From: Nectonema munidae
Taxonomy: Eukaryota; Nematomorpha; Nectonematoida; Nectonematidae
Direction of reading: 5' to 3'
Length of the DNA stretch: 64,000 bases
Assembly (NCBI GenBank): GCA_030549495.1
Contig: JAUIRK010000858.1
Span: 322,501 to 386,500, forward strand
Below, piece after piece: positions 43,519-56,371 of this stretch. The notes under the pieces were generated by a model that was given only the letters and a program-made list of their open reading frames with translations, ran no database searches and was not told the origin of the DNA. Positions within the stretch are counted from its first letter, which is position 1; every line of letters starts with the position of its first letter. A program made the translations under genes and the position numbers.

Positions 43519-43652
43519 CCGGTTATCGACCACAGTTGACATATGTCGACTTTACAAAAATGTGAATCGTCCGCGTTTATCAAAGCTCTTTAATACAACT
43601 CTTCTGCTTTATAATGGATATCGTCTGATTATTCTGGTCGTTAACGGGTTAA
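43515..43652. mobile_element. TTAA-flanked MITE, family 2, copy 1 (piggyBac-like)
   Basis: TTAACCGGTTATCGACCACAG at the left and TCTGGTCGTTAACGGGTTAA at the right. The body carries GACATATGTCGAC and AATCGTCCGCGTTT. Copies at 44318 and 61736 share the whole length. It directly abuts the family 1 element through one TTAA. Confidence 0.8.
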
Positions 43653-44317
43653 ATTACCTTATAACTAATAAATATGGAAAGGCATTTATTCATAAATTAT
43701 GTTGTTTTCAGAATTTTTGCTAAATTATTTATTTAAATTTTATTTTCCTCTCATTCTTTCAACTTTTTTGACCCCGTCTCTCGCCCCTTCCTCCCCTCCA
43801 TTTTTAACGAAATCTATTGATTTAAGTTTTTACAATGGTATATAATAATGTTGGGTATTCTGAATACACTCATGAGATTTCCGGTTATAAGATTTCTACA
43901 TTTTTTCCAACCTTAGTGCGCGATTTATACAAAAAGGTTTAGAAATCCTGATCTAAATACACTTTCTGATTATTTTGTATCAATTATATTCTATACACTT
44001 TTTACTCCTGTATGCACATTGCACAGTAAACTTTGCTTAAGTAGAATATATTGGGGACATTGGGAAAAGATTGACTTAGACCCGTGGTCGCAAAAATTTT
44101 CTTCCACTTTCAGAAATGAAATATTGTTTTGAGCCGCAAAAACCTTATAACTTCCAACATTTTTTTCTGCTCCCACGAAGCAATAAAACAAACAGAAGTG
44201 CTATGCACCACCTGCATCTTCTTTCAACTAAAATAACTTTTTTATATTTTTTTTATTAGTTAAATAAAAATAAGCACGCTTTGTTATAAATAAAACATTT
44301 AGCTGCAATTTCCATGC

Positions 44318-44455
44318 TTAAATAGTTATCGACCACAGTCGACATATGTCGACTTTATAAAAATATGAATCGTCTGCTTTTATTAATGCTTTTTAATACA
44401 AATCTTCTGCTTTACATTAGATATCCTCTGATTATTCTGGTCGATAACGGGTTAA
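44318..44455. mobile_element. TTAA-flanked MITE, family 2, copy 2
   Basis: TTAAATAGTTATCGACCACAG ... CTGGTCGATAACGGGTTAA, same 138-bp length and internal GACATATGTCGAC as copy 1. The left terminus is mutated. Confidence 0.8.
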
Positions 44456-44814
44456 GAAGGCTTTGTGCTAAGCTGATTTTAGTAGATTTTTATTTATTTC
44501 AGTTTTAAAAGTTTTTATATTTATTTGATAATTCCTTCGTTAGACCTTTTTTTTCTCAAAAAAATAACTTGGTGATCTTTCATGACATTTTCCCTCCTTT
44601 GCTAACGGATAAATATATGCCTTCTTATTTAAAATGTCAAATATTAAAAATAAGACGCTATTATTTGATATTACATGATAGATAATGAAAAAATAACTGT
44701 TTTTTATTTGTTAATAAATTAATAAAATGATATGAAATAAAAATTATATTATTAAATTATTTCTATTATAAAACTAGTTAAAAAAACTTTTTTTTTAATT
44801 AAAATTAAAAAGCA

Positions 44815-45060
44815 CAAAATCACATTTTATTTCAACAGAGTGCACGCATAAAATCCAAAAATTTGTTAAAACCAAATTCATTTGTTATATTTTGTTTTGT
44901 GTCTTTGTTTGCTATCTCGTAGTCGATATTTTCATAAAAACTTTTATATTCTTTAAGATTTTCTTTTGTATTTAAAAAGTTAGACATGAGAATCAATGCA
45001 AAATAGCATCCGCTCTGGGCGGCCTTAAAGATTGGCACGCCAGGATTATTTTTTGCGTGA
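44815..45060. repeat. unidentified repeat fragment
   Basis: Contains the AAAATAGCATCCGCTC...GGCCTTAAAGATTGG segment shared with 42019-42064. An adjoining 68-codon minus-strand frame (44832-45038) has no recognisable family. Confidence 0.4.
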
Positions 45061-45499
45061 TATTAATTAAAAAAATGAATTAATAGGTAAATAGGAATTC
45101 GGACTTTTTTTAAAAGCTTGACTATTATTGACTAAAGTAAATATGAAACTGAATAATTGTAATTAGTGACGGGAAGATTTTTGGGAATCGTAAATCCTTT
45201 GAATCACGTTTTTCCAAATATCATAATCGCTAACGGCAAAATTTCCTGACATTTGCTATTTTCTTTTTCTGATTCCTCGAATGAATAAGGACTCTTAGGT
45301 TGAATAATAATAATAATTAATGGATGAGCTTAATAAATACATAGCAGTTTACATTTTTTTGCCAATCGCTATATGCTGATAAAAACAAATCAGCAATTTT
45401 CACACCATTTAGAAGTAAAATATGTGAATACGTGCACTATTTTTTCGAATATTTAGTTCTATCTATGCGTCTATTTTAAAAATAAGTCATTAGATATAT

Positions 45500-45613
45500 T
45501 TAACCCATTTACGACCAATGTTCCCAAAGGGAACGCAGACGAATTCCTACTTTAAATGGAATTAAATAGGAATTACTAAAGTCGTCTGCTTTGCTTGGTC
45601 GTAAATGGGTTAT
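45500..45613. mobile_element. TTAA-flanked MITE, family 1 relative
   Basis: Left TTAACCCATTTACGACCAAT and right TTGGTCGTAAATGGGTTA are inverted. TGTTCCCAAAGGGAAC near the left end matches the TGCTCCCATTTGGGAAC of the 43381 copy. The right TTAA has decayed to TTAT. Confidence 0.75.
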
Positions 45614-45619
45614 TAAGCA

Positions 45620-48480
45620 ACGATAAAGTTTATAGTATATCATGGAGGCTTAAAATGATGGTACAACTTTAGCGTTTTCTTCAAAGATGAACACTTGATT
45701 TCATAGATATACGTGTAAAATCTAAAACTAAATTAGTTGGTGTGAGTGAATGTCTTCTCTCTGATAAACTTGCATACTTGATTGATACTGTTGACTGAAT
45801 ATTGAATGCGCTGAGTCGATTTTTCAAAAGTGAAAATAAATTATTTAAAGGAAGAAGAATCTGTATTTTTATTGTACAACCTCTTGGTACCGTACCATTG
45901 CTCATTCAAATACCCTCTTTGTAATGCGGATATAGGCGATTCAGAATCCGAACATTGACTGATGAATGATCGATTAGTGAATCAAAGTTAGAAGCTAGTA
46001 GTAGCGTTTGTATTATAAGAGCATTAAATTCACGTAACGTTCATGAGACTGAATGAGTGGTAAAGAAAGCCTTTATAAATGATTTTCATTTTTAGGTCAC
46101 AAATTTGCGAATATGAAGTGTGTAAGTATCTCATTTTTTCTTGAATAAGCGCCTTTCAAATTACATTTTGTATACTTTGCCTGGGTCCACTTCTCACGTG
46201 CCGACTGTCAAAGTGGGGTTGATGCTGCCTTTGTTTCCCATTTTATGGCATAGCAAAGATTCCTAGCTTGATTTTTTTCTAAGGCAAACTTGTTTAATTG
46301 TTCAAATGCACAAAATATATTTAATTCATAATACGTGATTCGAATTTCAATACTAAATGCAGTCTAACTTGCTTTAATGGTTTACAATATATTAAAGGAA
46401 TTTAATTTAAACAAATGCAGCTTCTGTTCTTTTTGCTTGATGTTTTTTTTTCTAATAAAAAGTAATTTTATGCCTTTCAATTTTTCTAAGTAGCCTTCAT
46501 CTAAGTCAATGTTTTTAATCAGTCCTGATATATTCCATTTACCTATTTCATTCCGATGTCATCTTTAGATGAAGGAGACCATTTCTTGATAAGGTACTTT
46601 TATATCAAATTATCAAATGTTTTTCGCTTTTTCTTGGATCAAATGTGTCAAGCGAAGCGTAAAATATTTCAATTTAGGATTTTCGACTCGAATAAAATAA
46701 AATATGTTTGGAACTTGAGCGGATAATAAATAGTTCAACCTGCCACTTGCTAACGCTTCTCTTTGTGCATGCTGTTCAGGTTGATGCGCGTGCATGTTTT
46801 TGAAGTGGTGTGGTGTGGTGTGATGTGGTGGTATGCAGGTGAAGTGTTTGATTGATGGACAGAATATCAACACTCTTCTCCTTACCTTACCATTTGTGCA
46901 CCTAAACGTATCCAATGATCCTCTTATTTTTTAACTCATTGATTCTGGTCGTTAACCGGTTAAAAGAAACACATTTGTCAACCTCAATATTTGACAGTTT
47001 CTTTGTTAAGTGATTTGCTTGCTTAATAGTTAAGTATTTAATAAGTATCAATTAAATAGTTAATTATCTTGGTTAGTTAGATCCCAGAAAAAACAGACGA
47101 TATTTTGTAATTTAATATAAACTACCTTAAATTTCAAATATTATTTTTTAATATTTTTCAAAAATATATTTTCTTATTTTCAAATATGCTAGTCTTGCAA
47201 CCTAACCCCCGCGAATACGAGGGGCGATTTTAGTAGTATATTAAATTAATTAATGTCTCCTTTATCTCGGATGGAATGGATTGAATAGTTTAATATTCTA
47301 CTAAAGAATAAAAGTTTTCGACAAAAAGATTTTTTACCACATTTCAAATATATGTGCATCTGAATTAACTATTCAAATAATTCTGTCTACTTTTAAATTT
47401 ATTGGAGAGAGAAATCCTTCTTGTCTAAGTCTCATTTCATTCACCTAATACAAAAGTCGTTTATTTCTTAAATTTAAAAATGTTTTCGAAAGATAAAATG
47501 CTTTATGATTTCGTTTATTTTTGATGAAAAACCGACAAATATGGCAAAAGCGTTGATAAATATTTTGTTGATAAAGTTTTGCACAAGAGATTACACAATT
47601 TTTACACGGGGAGGAGGAATTAGTTCTAATAAAGTAAAAGCATTGTTCACTCTGTTTTGAATCTGATCATTTCTACTCCATTTTAAAAACGGCTCACTTA
47701 AACTAGGAGACACAACCAAAAAAATAGTTTTACAAGAATCAATAGGCAAAATTTAAAAGCCAAAAATTTTGTCTTCATTGAAGATTCCAAAGAGTATTTA
47801 AAAATCTTCTCAAAAGGGAAAAGCTTTCTTCCACTTTCATATGAAGTGAGTGAAAGTTGCAATTATTTTGAGCAATGTAATGCCCCCTAATCAAGAGAAA
47901 ATGGTATGAAGTGAAATAGGACTTCTGAAATCCTGTTTTTTATCGCATGGCTTATTTTAATGCAAAGTTTTTCACTGTAAACATTTTAAACCTAAAAGAA
48001 ACATTCTAAACAATTAGATGTAAAGCTTATAGATGAGTTTTCTTGTATTTTTGCATTATAATAGATTATTTTTTTTAAGCTGACATTTATTTATAATTCA
48101 ACAAAATGGATCTTTCATTAGAAAAAAAATTAAAAAATAAACTCAGAAAATTCTAAAAATCAATAAAAAGAACTCTACACCTAGTCTCAGAGATGCATCC
48201 TATTGTTGTTGTTGTTGTATACAAGCAGAAATTAGAGTTGAGTGTGTCCACTACATATTTGTGTAAAACCTAATGACATCGGTATGCATGTGTATATCTT
48301 CAATATATTTCTTGCTAGCGCGTTTTGTTGTCCTATTTATTCTGTAATCTTCATATTCCTTTGACATTTAAAAATGGTTTTAAATAGACCGATTAAGGAT
48401 AAATTTGTGTGAATAACTGTTTAGTAATCTGAGTGATTAAATGTCTTTACACATCATATGAAACAACATTTCATTTTCTT
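45620..48480. other. long intergenic stretch without a recognised gene
   Basis: Holds a (GTGTGG)n microsatellite at about 46804-46830, a 33-bp remnant of a TTAA MITE (46931-46963, ending CTGGTCGTTAACCGGTTAA) and a (TTG)n run at 48204. Short open frames here, for example 45681-45905 and 46613-46915, have no supporting features. Confidence 0.45.
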
Positions 48481-48579
48481 TCTTTTAGGCTGGCTTTCCA
48501 CGCGCTCCTTTTGGCCTGCTTGACAAGTGTTTTTTCACAGCGCTCTCTAAATCCAAAATAATTTTCAGTGGATTAAAGA

Positions 48580-49026
48580 ATGGACGCTGCAAATAGGTCC
48601 TCATCTAACGGCTGTCAAAATGCCCTTGCAACGAAGCCAGCCAAAGTCTTCATACAAAGAGATTACTCGCAGGGCACGGTGGTTCGCTTTCAAACGAAGT
48701 TTCCTCGTGACTTGGAGGCGCGCATTTCCCCTGAAGCATTTGCAGAAACGATAAACACCCTGAACGTGATGTACTGTGAGGCGGAGCGAACCAACTGGAA
48801 GAGTTTCAGTCAAGAGTGTCTAGGCTATCTCACCCTATTCCTGATTTTTGCCTGCATGGATTCTCACTACGAGAAAAACTTGAAAAAAATTCGCCGCTAC
48901 GTCCAACAACAAAATGAGAATGTCTACGAGCCCGCGGGTTTGCACATCGTCGATCCAATTGAGCGCGGCCTAAGAGTGATAGAAATTACGATTTTTAACG
49001 AGCGATTTCTGCAGATTGAGACGTAG
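48580..49026 (+). CDS. GOLGA7: GOLGA7 (Golgin A7 / ERF4 family) palmitoyltransferase cofactor
   Basis: 148 codons, intact. GOLGA7 partners DHHC9-type S-acyltransferases on Golgi membranes to palmitoylate Ras and other proteins; this role is family knowledge. Seen: KVFIQRDYSQGTVVRFQTKF at 22-41, the family hallmark; LNVMYCEAE near 64; CLGYLT with a hydrophobic stretch LFLIFACMDSHYEKNLKKI; and GLHIVDPIERGLRVIEITIF near the end. The N-terminal ~20 residues are variable. Length is close to the vertebrate protein (137). A pyrimidine tract and TTTTAG at 48480-48489 mark a likely acceptor in the 5' untranslated region. It is a single coding exon, and no damage was seen. Confidence 0.92.
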   Translation: MDAANRSSSNGCQNALATKPAKVFIQRDYSQGTVVRFQTKFPRDLEARISPEAFAETINTLNVMYCEAERTNWKSFSQECLGYLTLFLIFACMDSHYEKNLKKIRRYVQQQNENVYEPAGLHIVDPIERGLRVIEITIFNERFLQIET

Positions 49027-49199
49027 CTGCTGCTCATCCCACTCTCTCACTTCACTCCTTTTCATGAATTCTAAAGTTTAATATATCATTTAGATGCACC
49101 ACTCAAAACTTTGAAAGAAAAAGACAATATTTTTATTTGTGCTCTTTGTCTTGTTTCCTACTGTATCCCATCAAAATTGTTTTAAACATTTTTTATTTT

Positions 49200-49205
49200 A
49201 ATAAA
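49200..49205 (+). promoter_or_regulatory. candidate polyadenylation signal of GOLGA7
   Basis: AATAAA about 175 bp after the stop codon. Confidence 0.35.
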
Positions 49206-49209
49206 AGAA

Positions 49210-50590
49210 CATTTTAATTTTTTCAAGAAAAAATGCAAACTTGTGAAAGTGGAAAAATTAAAAACAGTTAATTGATTCTATATATCGAATTTATGTTTTT
49301 GAATTTTCCTTAACAAACTATATTATTTCAAGCTAGCTTCCTCAAATCGTCTCTTTAGATGAATTATATATAATAAAAAAACATAATATAATAGATAGTG
49401 GTTGTGCTAAAGATTGTTTTAGGCATTGTTTGTGTTAAAATATTTTTTTCAAAATTTCTATAAGTTTTTTAAATATCGTATTTTTTTATTCCGAAAGGAT
49501 TTTACGGTAGGAAAAAAATGTGAAGTTTGAAACACTTTATATCATACATAATGTAAATAAACATGCGTTAGATATGAAAACCCAAGTTATATTCATACAC
49601 AGTCTTCAATAAAACATGAGAAGCTGTAATTATCCCTTTCCCTCTGTTTGGTGACGAACGTACCATCACTTTTCAAGGCCACAAATTTTGATGAGCAATA
49701 TCAAAGTCTATTGATTTTTTGTTTTCAATACACTCAACCTTCATCATATTGCTTGATTCATCTTTTATTTTAGCTCGTGGCTTTACATCAGCAGATTTTT
49801 ATTTATCTTTAAAAAATTGAAAATGTCTAGGAAGTTAGGGTAATTTTTTTACCAATACCTAACCTGCGTTATTCCTAAACAATTTGATTGCTTCAAAATT
49901 CATCTTTATTTTATTAGTGAATACGTATATTAAGTATCTAGTTATTTATTTGATTATGCATTTATTGCTCATCTCTCTTTACTAAATTTCGAATGTTTGA
50001 AACATTTATATTGTGTATCTACCTTTTTTTGAAATGTGCTAGATGGTTGTGATTTAAGCGGTTCCTAGGAACTTTTTCTCAACCATTTATACAAATATAT
50101 GTTTTGATTTTTATTGTTTCGAGGTATGCTTTCCCTTTTTATTTACATTTGTATAATAAAGGCTTCTTTTTCATCTAACTAATTTTTAAATTTCTGTTGA
50201 AAAATGAAAAAAAAAAAAAGTTAATTCTGATTTTTATTTTGTATTAGATTTTATTAGTGACGTTCGTCCCCTCTCAGTGATAAATGAACTTTTTTCTTAT
50301 ATGTGACAAATAGGCAAAAAAATTTACTTCGTCTGGAGTTACATACTTTTTTGTTATTCTTACATCGTTAAAAACAATATTATGGTGAGGAATGTTCATT
50401 GAATGTTTTTTTGACTTTTGCATCAATAAAAATTTTATCATCTAATTTATGTAATAGTTGACAAAGTTCACTTCTTATATGAGCTTTGTCTTAGTTTTCC
50501 GAAGCAAGAAAAAATAAATTGTATTTTGTTGTTCTTCACGGTAGTAAAAAAGTTTTTTAATTTAGATTAACCAATGAATAAATTTGTGAG
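49210..50590. other. AT-rich intergenic stretch
   Basis: No gene recognised. The last part, from about 50260, may belong to the piggyBac element that follows, but its terminus was not found. Confidence 0.4.
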
Positions 50591-52243
50591 TTGATAGATT
50601 TTGAAAGTATTACTCACAGCGAGAACGATCTTATAAATGTTCCAATAATACTACAGCTACCTCTTGAGCGTTTCGATGCATTATCAGACCAAGACTTCGA
50701 AAACGAAGATGGGGAAAGCATGCAAGTAGATTTAAATCATTTACCTGCTCGTGTTTTCAGAGAAGGCTTGGAATTAGACAAAGAGTATGGGAAAAAAAGC
50801 TCCTCAAAAATACAGGATCGTAATAAATGGGAAAATGTGTCCTCCTCAGTTTTTGTCAAAATACCCCCTTTTGTAGAAAAACAAAGACAGAGTAACTTTT
50901 CTGCTTTTAAATCTCCTTGCCAGTATCTAAGGCTTTTTTTAACGGATAAATTTTTAAACTTAATTTTGTACCAATCAAAATTGTATGGAGAACAAAAAAA
51001 TCTGAAAGTTTCTACGCTGTCTTTTGATGCAGTTTTATCATTTATTGGGGCTTTGTAAAATTTCATCGGGATATGTGAAACTACCAGAGAGACTTTTTTT
51101 CTGGAAAAACGAACCTGATGTTTTCAATAGCGCATTGCCTACTTCAATTCGGCGTGATGACTTCGATTCGATTCTAAGAACGCTTCATTTTTCTAATAAT
51201 GAACGAATGCCTGATAATGATAGACATTTCAAAACAAACCCTTTTTTTGAACGAAGTATGTAGAATCTTTGAATTACCTGAAAAGTTGAGGAGCATTGAT
51301 GAAACCATTATTCCATACTGTGATGTGTACTCAGTAAAACGATTTATTTTATCAAAACCTATACGGTTTGGATATAAGGTTAGGAGCTTATGCTCACATG
51401 ATGGGATTTATTTGCATGGTATTCCTTATTGCGGGAAAGATACTAAAACCCATAAGTCAAGGTGCTGATGTTGTCGTCTCTTTTTGCGAAAAAAGAAGCT
51501 TATATGAAGGAAGCAAATTTATTGTGATAACTTTTTCTGTGGTTCAAAGTTACGAGTTAACAAAACTAAAAATTGGCTTCACTGCGACTGCTGGCGAAAA
51601 TCGCAGAAGTGGAGCTCCTCTTTTTTCCAGCAAAGTTATGGCAAAGAAAAAAATAGGAGAGAAATTGATGTTGCCTACGAAAAAAACATGATCATGGTAA
51701 TGTGGAATGATAACAAGCCAGTTGCTGTCGTTTCTAACGTATTTGGAGTTGAACCCAAGTAAACTGTGAAAAGTCGTTTTTATGCCTAAGTGTCTTGAAG
51801 AGTATAATAATTTCATGGGAGGGGTGGACGCTTTTGACAAAAATATTTCTTCCTATAGAATACGAATAAGATCGAAAAAATGGTGGTGGCCATATTTTTC
51901 TTGGACACTCTCAGTTATAATGAATAACGCATGAAAGCTGTTCTTGAAACAAAACAAGGAAAGCCTGAAAAGATCACAAATATGGTTCATTCGACAGGCA
52001 GTGAACGAGCTTTTAAAACTGCATGGGAACAAGAGAAAAGTACCGACACGCCGCTTGGTTGTTAGAGACGCTGCTGCAACTTCCCATACGCTTCGCCCTT
52101 TCTGCCCAACACTGGCCACTTTATAATGAAAATTCTCGAAGGTGCAGAGCATGTGGAGGTGTTTGCAAATTTAGTTGTGAAAGATGTGTAACTCCTCTAC
52201 ACCCTGAATGCTTCAAAAGTTATCATACTCATTCCAACAAATA
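50591..52243 (+). pseudogene. piggyBac transposase, copy 2 (PGBD-like), frameshifted
   Basis: Pieces in order on the plus strand: an acidic N-terminal part with DRNKWENVSSS (50591-51058); FFWKNEPDVFNSALPTSIRRDDFDSILRTLHFSNN (51110-51205, the DDE_Tnp_1_7 helical part); LRSIDETIIPY (51290, first catalytic Asp region); RFGYKVRSLCSHDGIYLH; VMWNDNKPVAVVSN (51700, a WxDxKxV block); and YNNFMGGVDAFDKN followed by IRSKKWWWPYF (51805-51895, third catalytic region). The Cys-rich end CRACGGVCKFSCERC..LHPECF is open at 52023-52244. Several frame changes and one in-frame stop make it inactive. It is clearly a different lineage from copy 1, which reads GVDVVD and CPICKVHLC in the matching places. Confidence 0.82.
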
Positions 52244-52488
52244 GTTTCAACCAAAATAGCATTTGTACCGCTGTATTTATCATTGTTCTTTTTTTGTTCT
52301 CTCTCTTGCGACAAACGTGCCTTAGCATTTACTTCATCTCAAAACTTTTTTCTATTGTTTTTTCATGCATACATAATAAAAGCATGCTTATTTGATTTAC
52401 TTTACACAAAATTATTTTTTCGGAGGGAAGCGCTTGAATATAAAATAAAAATAAAATTACTACGAGTATTTAATTAAGTCTGCGATCT

Positions 52489-52800
52489 GTTGTTTTACAA
52501 CACTGTAGCACTCGTTCATAATATCATATGTTAACTCCGCAATACGATTGAAATAAGATTCATCAAAATCCTTGGTTAAACCATAGTCTTTTAAACATGC
52601 GAGACGTTCCAACGCGTCAATAATATTTCGGAGAAGCTATGTTATATCAAGTTAATAATCACTTTGATTCGTAAAGCGATTGTTTGTGTTTGTGATAGTA
52701 TGAATGAAGCATTTTCTTTTTTAACCAAATCATATGACTTCTTTGTCAAGTCACTAATTTCTTTGCTCATCTCTCTAACTTTTTTTCTACGTCTTCCCAT
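52489..52800 (-). CDS. possible small two-exon gene of unknown function
   Basis: Minus strand. An ATG at 52798-52800 opens a basic, helical start (MGRRRKKVREMSKEISDLTKK). A second open segment ends at a stop near 52456-52470 and reads LLRNIIDALERLACLKDYG ... FNRIAELTYDIMNECYSVV, preceded by an AACATAG acceptor near 52637. Joining the donor after SYDL (TTG|GTTAAA) to this acceptor would remove about 93 bp and keep the frame. The second segment has the heptad-like hydrophobic spacing of a real helical protein. I do not recognise the family. It could also be a remnant of a longer gene. Confidence 0.35.
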
Positions 52801-55800
52801 ATAGTAAAATTTAGATCTTTTCTTTTACACGCGTGACCTTTTAACCCAATTATTGAGGGGCTATTTTTATTCCTTCAGTGACGGGGAATTGACCCCCTTT
52901 TTTTTATTAAAATATTGATTATAAAATTCTTGCGTTAACCGATTAAATGATTGATTGCAAATTTGGTGGTTTTATTTATTTTTCATTAAAATCAATCAAA
53001 GCTATTCATCAATGCCAAATGTAATAAACTTCAAAATATATTGTAATTCCACATTTTTTGTCTTATATTTAATAAACCACTTTTGGTGATTAATTCACGC
53101 AAAATATTTTACCTGGAAGTAAATTAATTTTCACGTGTGACTTATTGCCAAACACTTTTTCTCGTTATTTTAAATTATTAATAAAGTTATTTTAGTTAAA
53201 GTTACGGTTTAACTTTGGTTAATTTGTGGTCATTTCGTCCCATTCAGCAAATCGACCCTTCTCTATTTCATCATCACGGCATTCTTGTCATTATATACAC
53301 AGGTAATGAATACTAAATTTTAATGTGTAAAATTTTCAATAATAAGCCTATAGATGACTTATTTATAATATATTTAATGATAAATAATAAATTCAACAAT
53401 AAAATTGGTGTAAAATTACATGGAGAAAAATATTACTGGCTGCTAATCTAACCAAGCCTAGCACTTTTGGCCCTCCTTGGTTTGATTCTTGTTCTTTATT
53501 TTATCCTTCCCTTAGTTTACTAATTAAAGAGGGGGCTTTGAACTATAAATCTCAATCCGACCTCTATTGTTTTGCTTACAAATACGCTCTCAGCTTCTAG
53601 TCTACTTCTTTTTCTTATAATTTATATGGTATCTAATTTCTCTCTTAAATCTAAACTGATTCTGCCTTGTTAGCTCTACTTTCATCAGAAATGGATTTTG
53701 TGTAATCTATGTTCGAAAAAACCCTTTCATAGATTTATTTAGCTCAGAATTTAAGCGATTTCATAACTTTTCTATTGAAGAGAATCCCTTTGTTGATCCT
53801 GTCATTTTTTATCTATATATCATGTGTTGTATCAGTGGTTATGAGCAAATATCACTCTGAATATTTGCAAACTAATCCTTTTTCAAAATTCCTGTTCTTG
53901 ATGAATCCATTTATAATCTTTACATATTGATGTCTGTCATATTTATGGTAACCTTAACTGTTTGAAAATTTTTATATCACTTTTTTAGTCAATTGATGAT
54001 TGAAATATAACCAAAAAGATAAAGGTTTAAAGATTTTTGATTCATAATGTAGGAGCTTCAACTTCACGTTCAAGATGTTTTTTGAAAGTCTCAATAATAG
54101 ATTTTTACACGATCTTTTAGTTCATCGGAAAACAGTATATCTTCCGTGTAGGCAAGTTACACACTTGTTTCTTAAAACATATAGCTCCTGAAAGGACTTA
54201 ATACGGGTTACGATTTCATTTTTCTTATGATTACGAGTTCCCATTTCAAAGTTTAACTTCTTGCAAACTTAAATTTTTGTACTATAATAAATACCGATTG
54301 TGAGAAAAAACTTGACAAATGATTTTTTGGAAAAAAACTTATTTTTGCCAATTCGATTGATACTTTTATCCATTTCCCAAAAGAAGTACAGAAATGAAAT
54401 ACATGGCGATATTGTATTAAAAAAATAATTCAAATTTTAGGCATATTTTTAGTCAGAATTTTATTTGTGATTTTTAATCTAAAACAAATTTTTTGATTTG
54501 GGGTTTTTGAGAAAATAGAATTTTTTTCAAAATGTGAAACTTGATTCATAATCCACACATTCTTGTACCCTAATTTGGGAACTGAAATGAAGTGAGCATC
54601 GTAATAAAAAAAATAAAATATTTAAAATATGAAATAATTTTCAGGGATACATCATTAATTCTATTTGCACTTTGATATATTTTTTCACTTCAGATACTTT
54701 TAGATATTTACAAATCATAGTTGCTAAAACTGAGTTGAGGAATGAAATTGACATGGTTCATTTGGTATAAAAAATATACTTGGTTTGAAATTTAATTATG
54801 TTCTTGGAGTTTTAGACGTAAACCGCAAAATTGATTGACACTTTGAGACATTTAGAAAACCAAATTTCAAAAAATGACTGTGAAATTTAAATTATTATGC
54901 TTGATTTAGTACAAAAATATATATTTTATTTAAAATTTGAATAATATTTTTGGACACATTTTTCGGAAAACCTAAAATTTGATTGACACTTTCATAAATT
55001 TTCAAACCTAATAATAAAAACTAAGTCGAAATATGATATCCGCCTTATATAAGTTACTCCGAAACTTGTCAACAACATCACCAATTAAGTGACCAGTTTT
55101 TACAATTTTTTATATTTGTTTTATTAATTTAGATGAGTGTTCAAAAGTATCCTTACTCTCTGTGTTATAGATTGAATTAATGCTAGAATTACCGTTATAA
55201 GTAATAAAACTAAAATGATAAAAAGAGAAATTTAAACTGCTCAAAGGTAGTAACCGATGCGAGTTATAATCTAAATTTATTCACTTTGTTAAGGAAGTAT
55301 TTTTGAAATGTGTAAGGAATTTGCTAATCGCCTAAAAATTCATTATTTTCTTTCTGATTTCTTGCCATATTTGCTAGCATCAATGAAATCACAGTAATAA
55401 AGCTTTTTTGCCATCCAAATATTTTGTTTTCCAATTTTACTATAGTTAGCAAAAGACATTTTTGCTGATGAGTATTGATTTGTATTTTTAGATGCAATCA
55501 TTTTTTTATAAAGTATGCCTTTTTCTTTTATCATTTCCATTTTTATCATTGCTTATCCATTTACTCTTTTTATGTTATATTTTTTATGAAAAAAGCTTTT
55601 CAATTTAAAATGAGAATTCTTCAGCTAGTAATTTTGATAATAATGCAAAATGTTTTACAAAAATGATCGATTGGAAAAAAGTTGAATTAACAATACCGCC
55701 ATTACTTCACATTTAAAACTTAGAAAATATTGATATTGAAAATATATTTAAATTTTCTCATTTTCAAGTAGTTGAAAGAAATGTTAAAGATGTTTCTTCT

Positions 55801-56371
55801 GCATGTAAAAGCAATTTTGGTCATGAAATAGTAAAATTTATCAAACCTCAATTTTATGGCGTCGTTAATTTTAACTTAACATAGTGGTTTTATTGGCAAA
55901 AAGATTTGCTACTTTGTTTGGTAATATTTCATTTTTTTGTGAGTGATGAAGAAATATGTGTATGCTACGTAACAGAAACACGCAGGCACACAAAAGAAAC
56001 AAAAAACACACACAAAAGAAACAAAAAAACACACACCCATTACAGTAAATTAGAAAATTTGAACAATTAGAAGTATTTTGAAAATTAAGGGTTTTTTCCT
56101 TAAGACGGGAAAAGTAGCATTTTGCTAAAAAATATCGCGACGGTTTTCCTTTTCATCATTGGTAGAATAATATAGGATGAACAAAATGACTTGTACATCT
56201 TGATGCGCGCGTATAAAGTTTACACGACTTTTCATGAAAGAAGAATAGAATCCAAAATCCCTTACAACGTATAAACACCCACTTAATTTCCCACAAAAAG
56301 ACCCTAATTGGGGTAAGAGAAGACAAAATATAGAGAGAAAGTGAGGGGAAAATTGTAAAGAAAGAATAGAA
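52801..56371. other. AT-rich intergenic stretch with one degenerate coding-like patch
   Basis: TTAACCC at 52841 could be a piggyBac-type end. At 55720-55880 the plus strand reads in one frame LENIDIENIFKFSHFQ then VERNVKDVSSACKS, resembling transposon-derived protein. At 55980-56040 there is a low-complexity A/C run. No intact gene was seen before the GPCR. Confidence 0.4.

Noticed and set aside
46613..46915. 100-codon minus-strand frame over the GTGTGG repeat
   Set aside because: It contains His-rich translation of the microsatellite and no family features.
55343..55549. 68-codon minus-strand frame with a Lys-rich end
   Set aside because: Looks faintly protein-like but has no homologue I recognise, no splice partner and no flanking signals.
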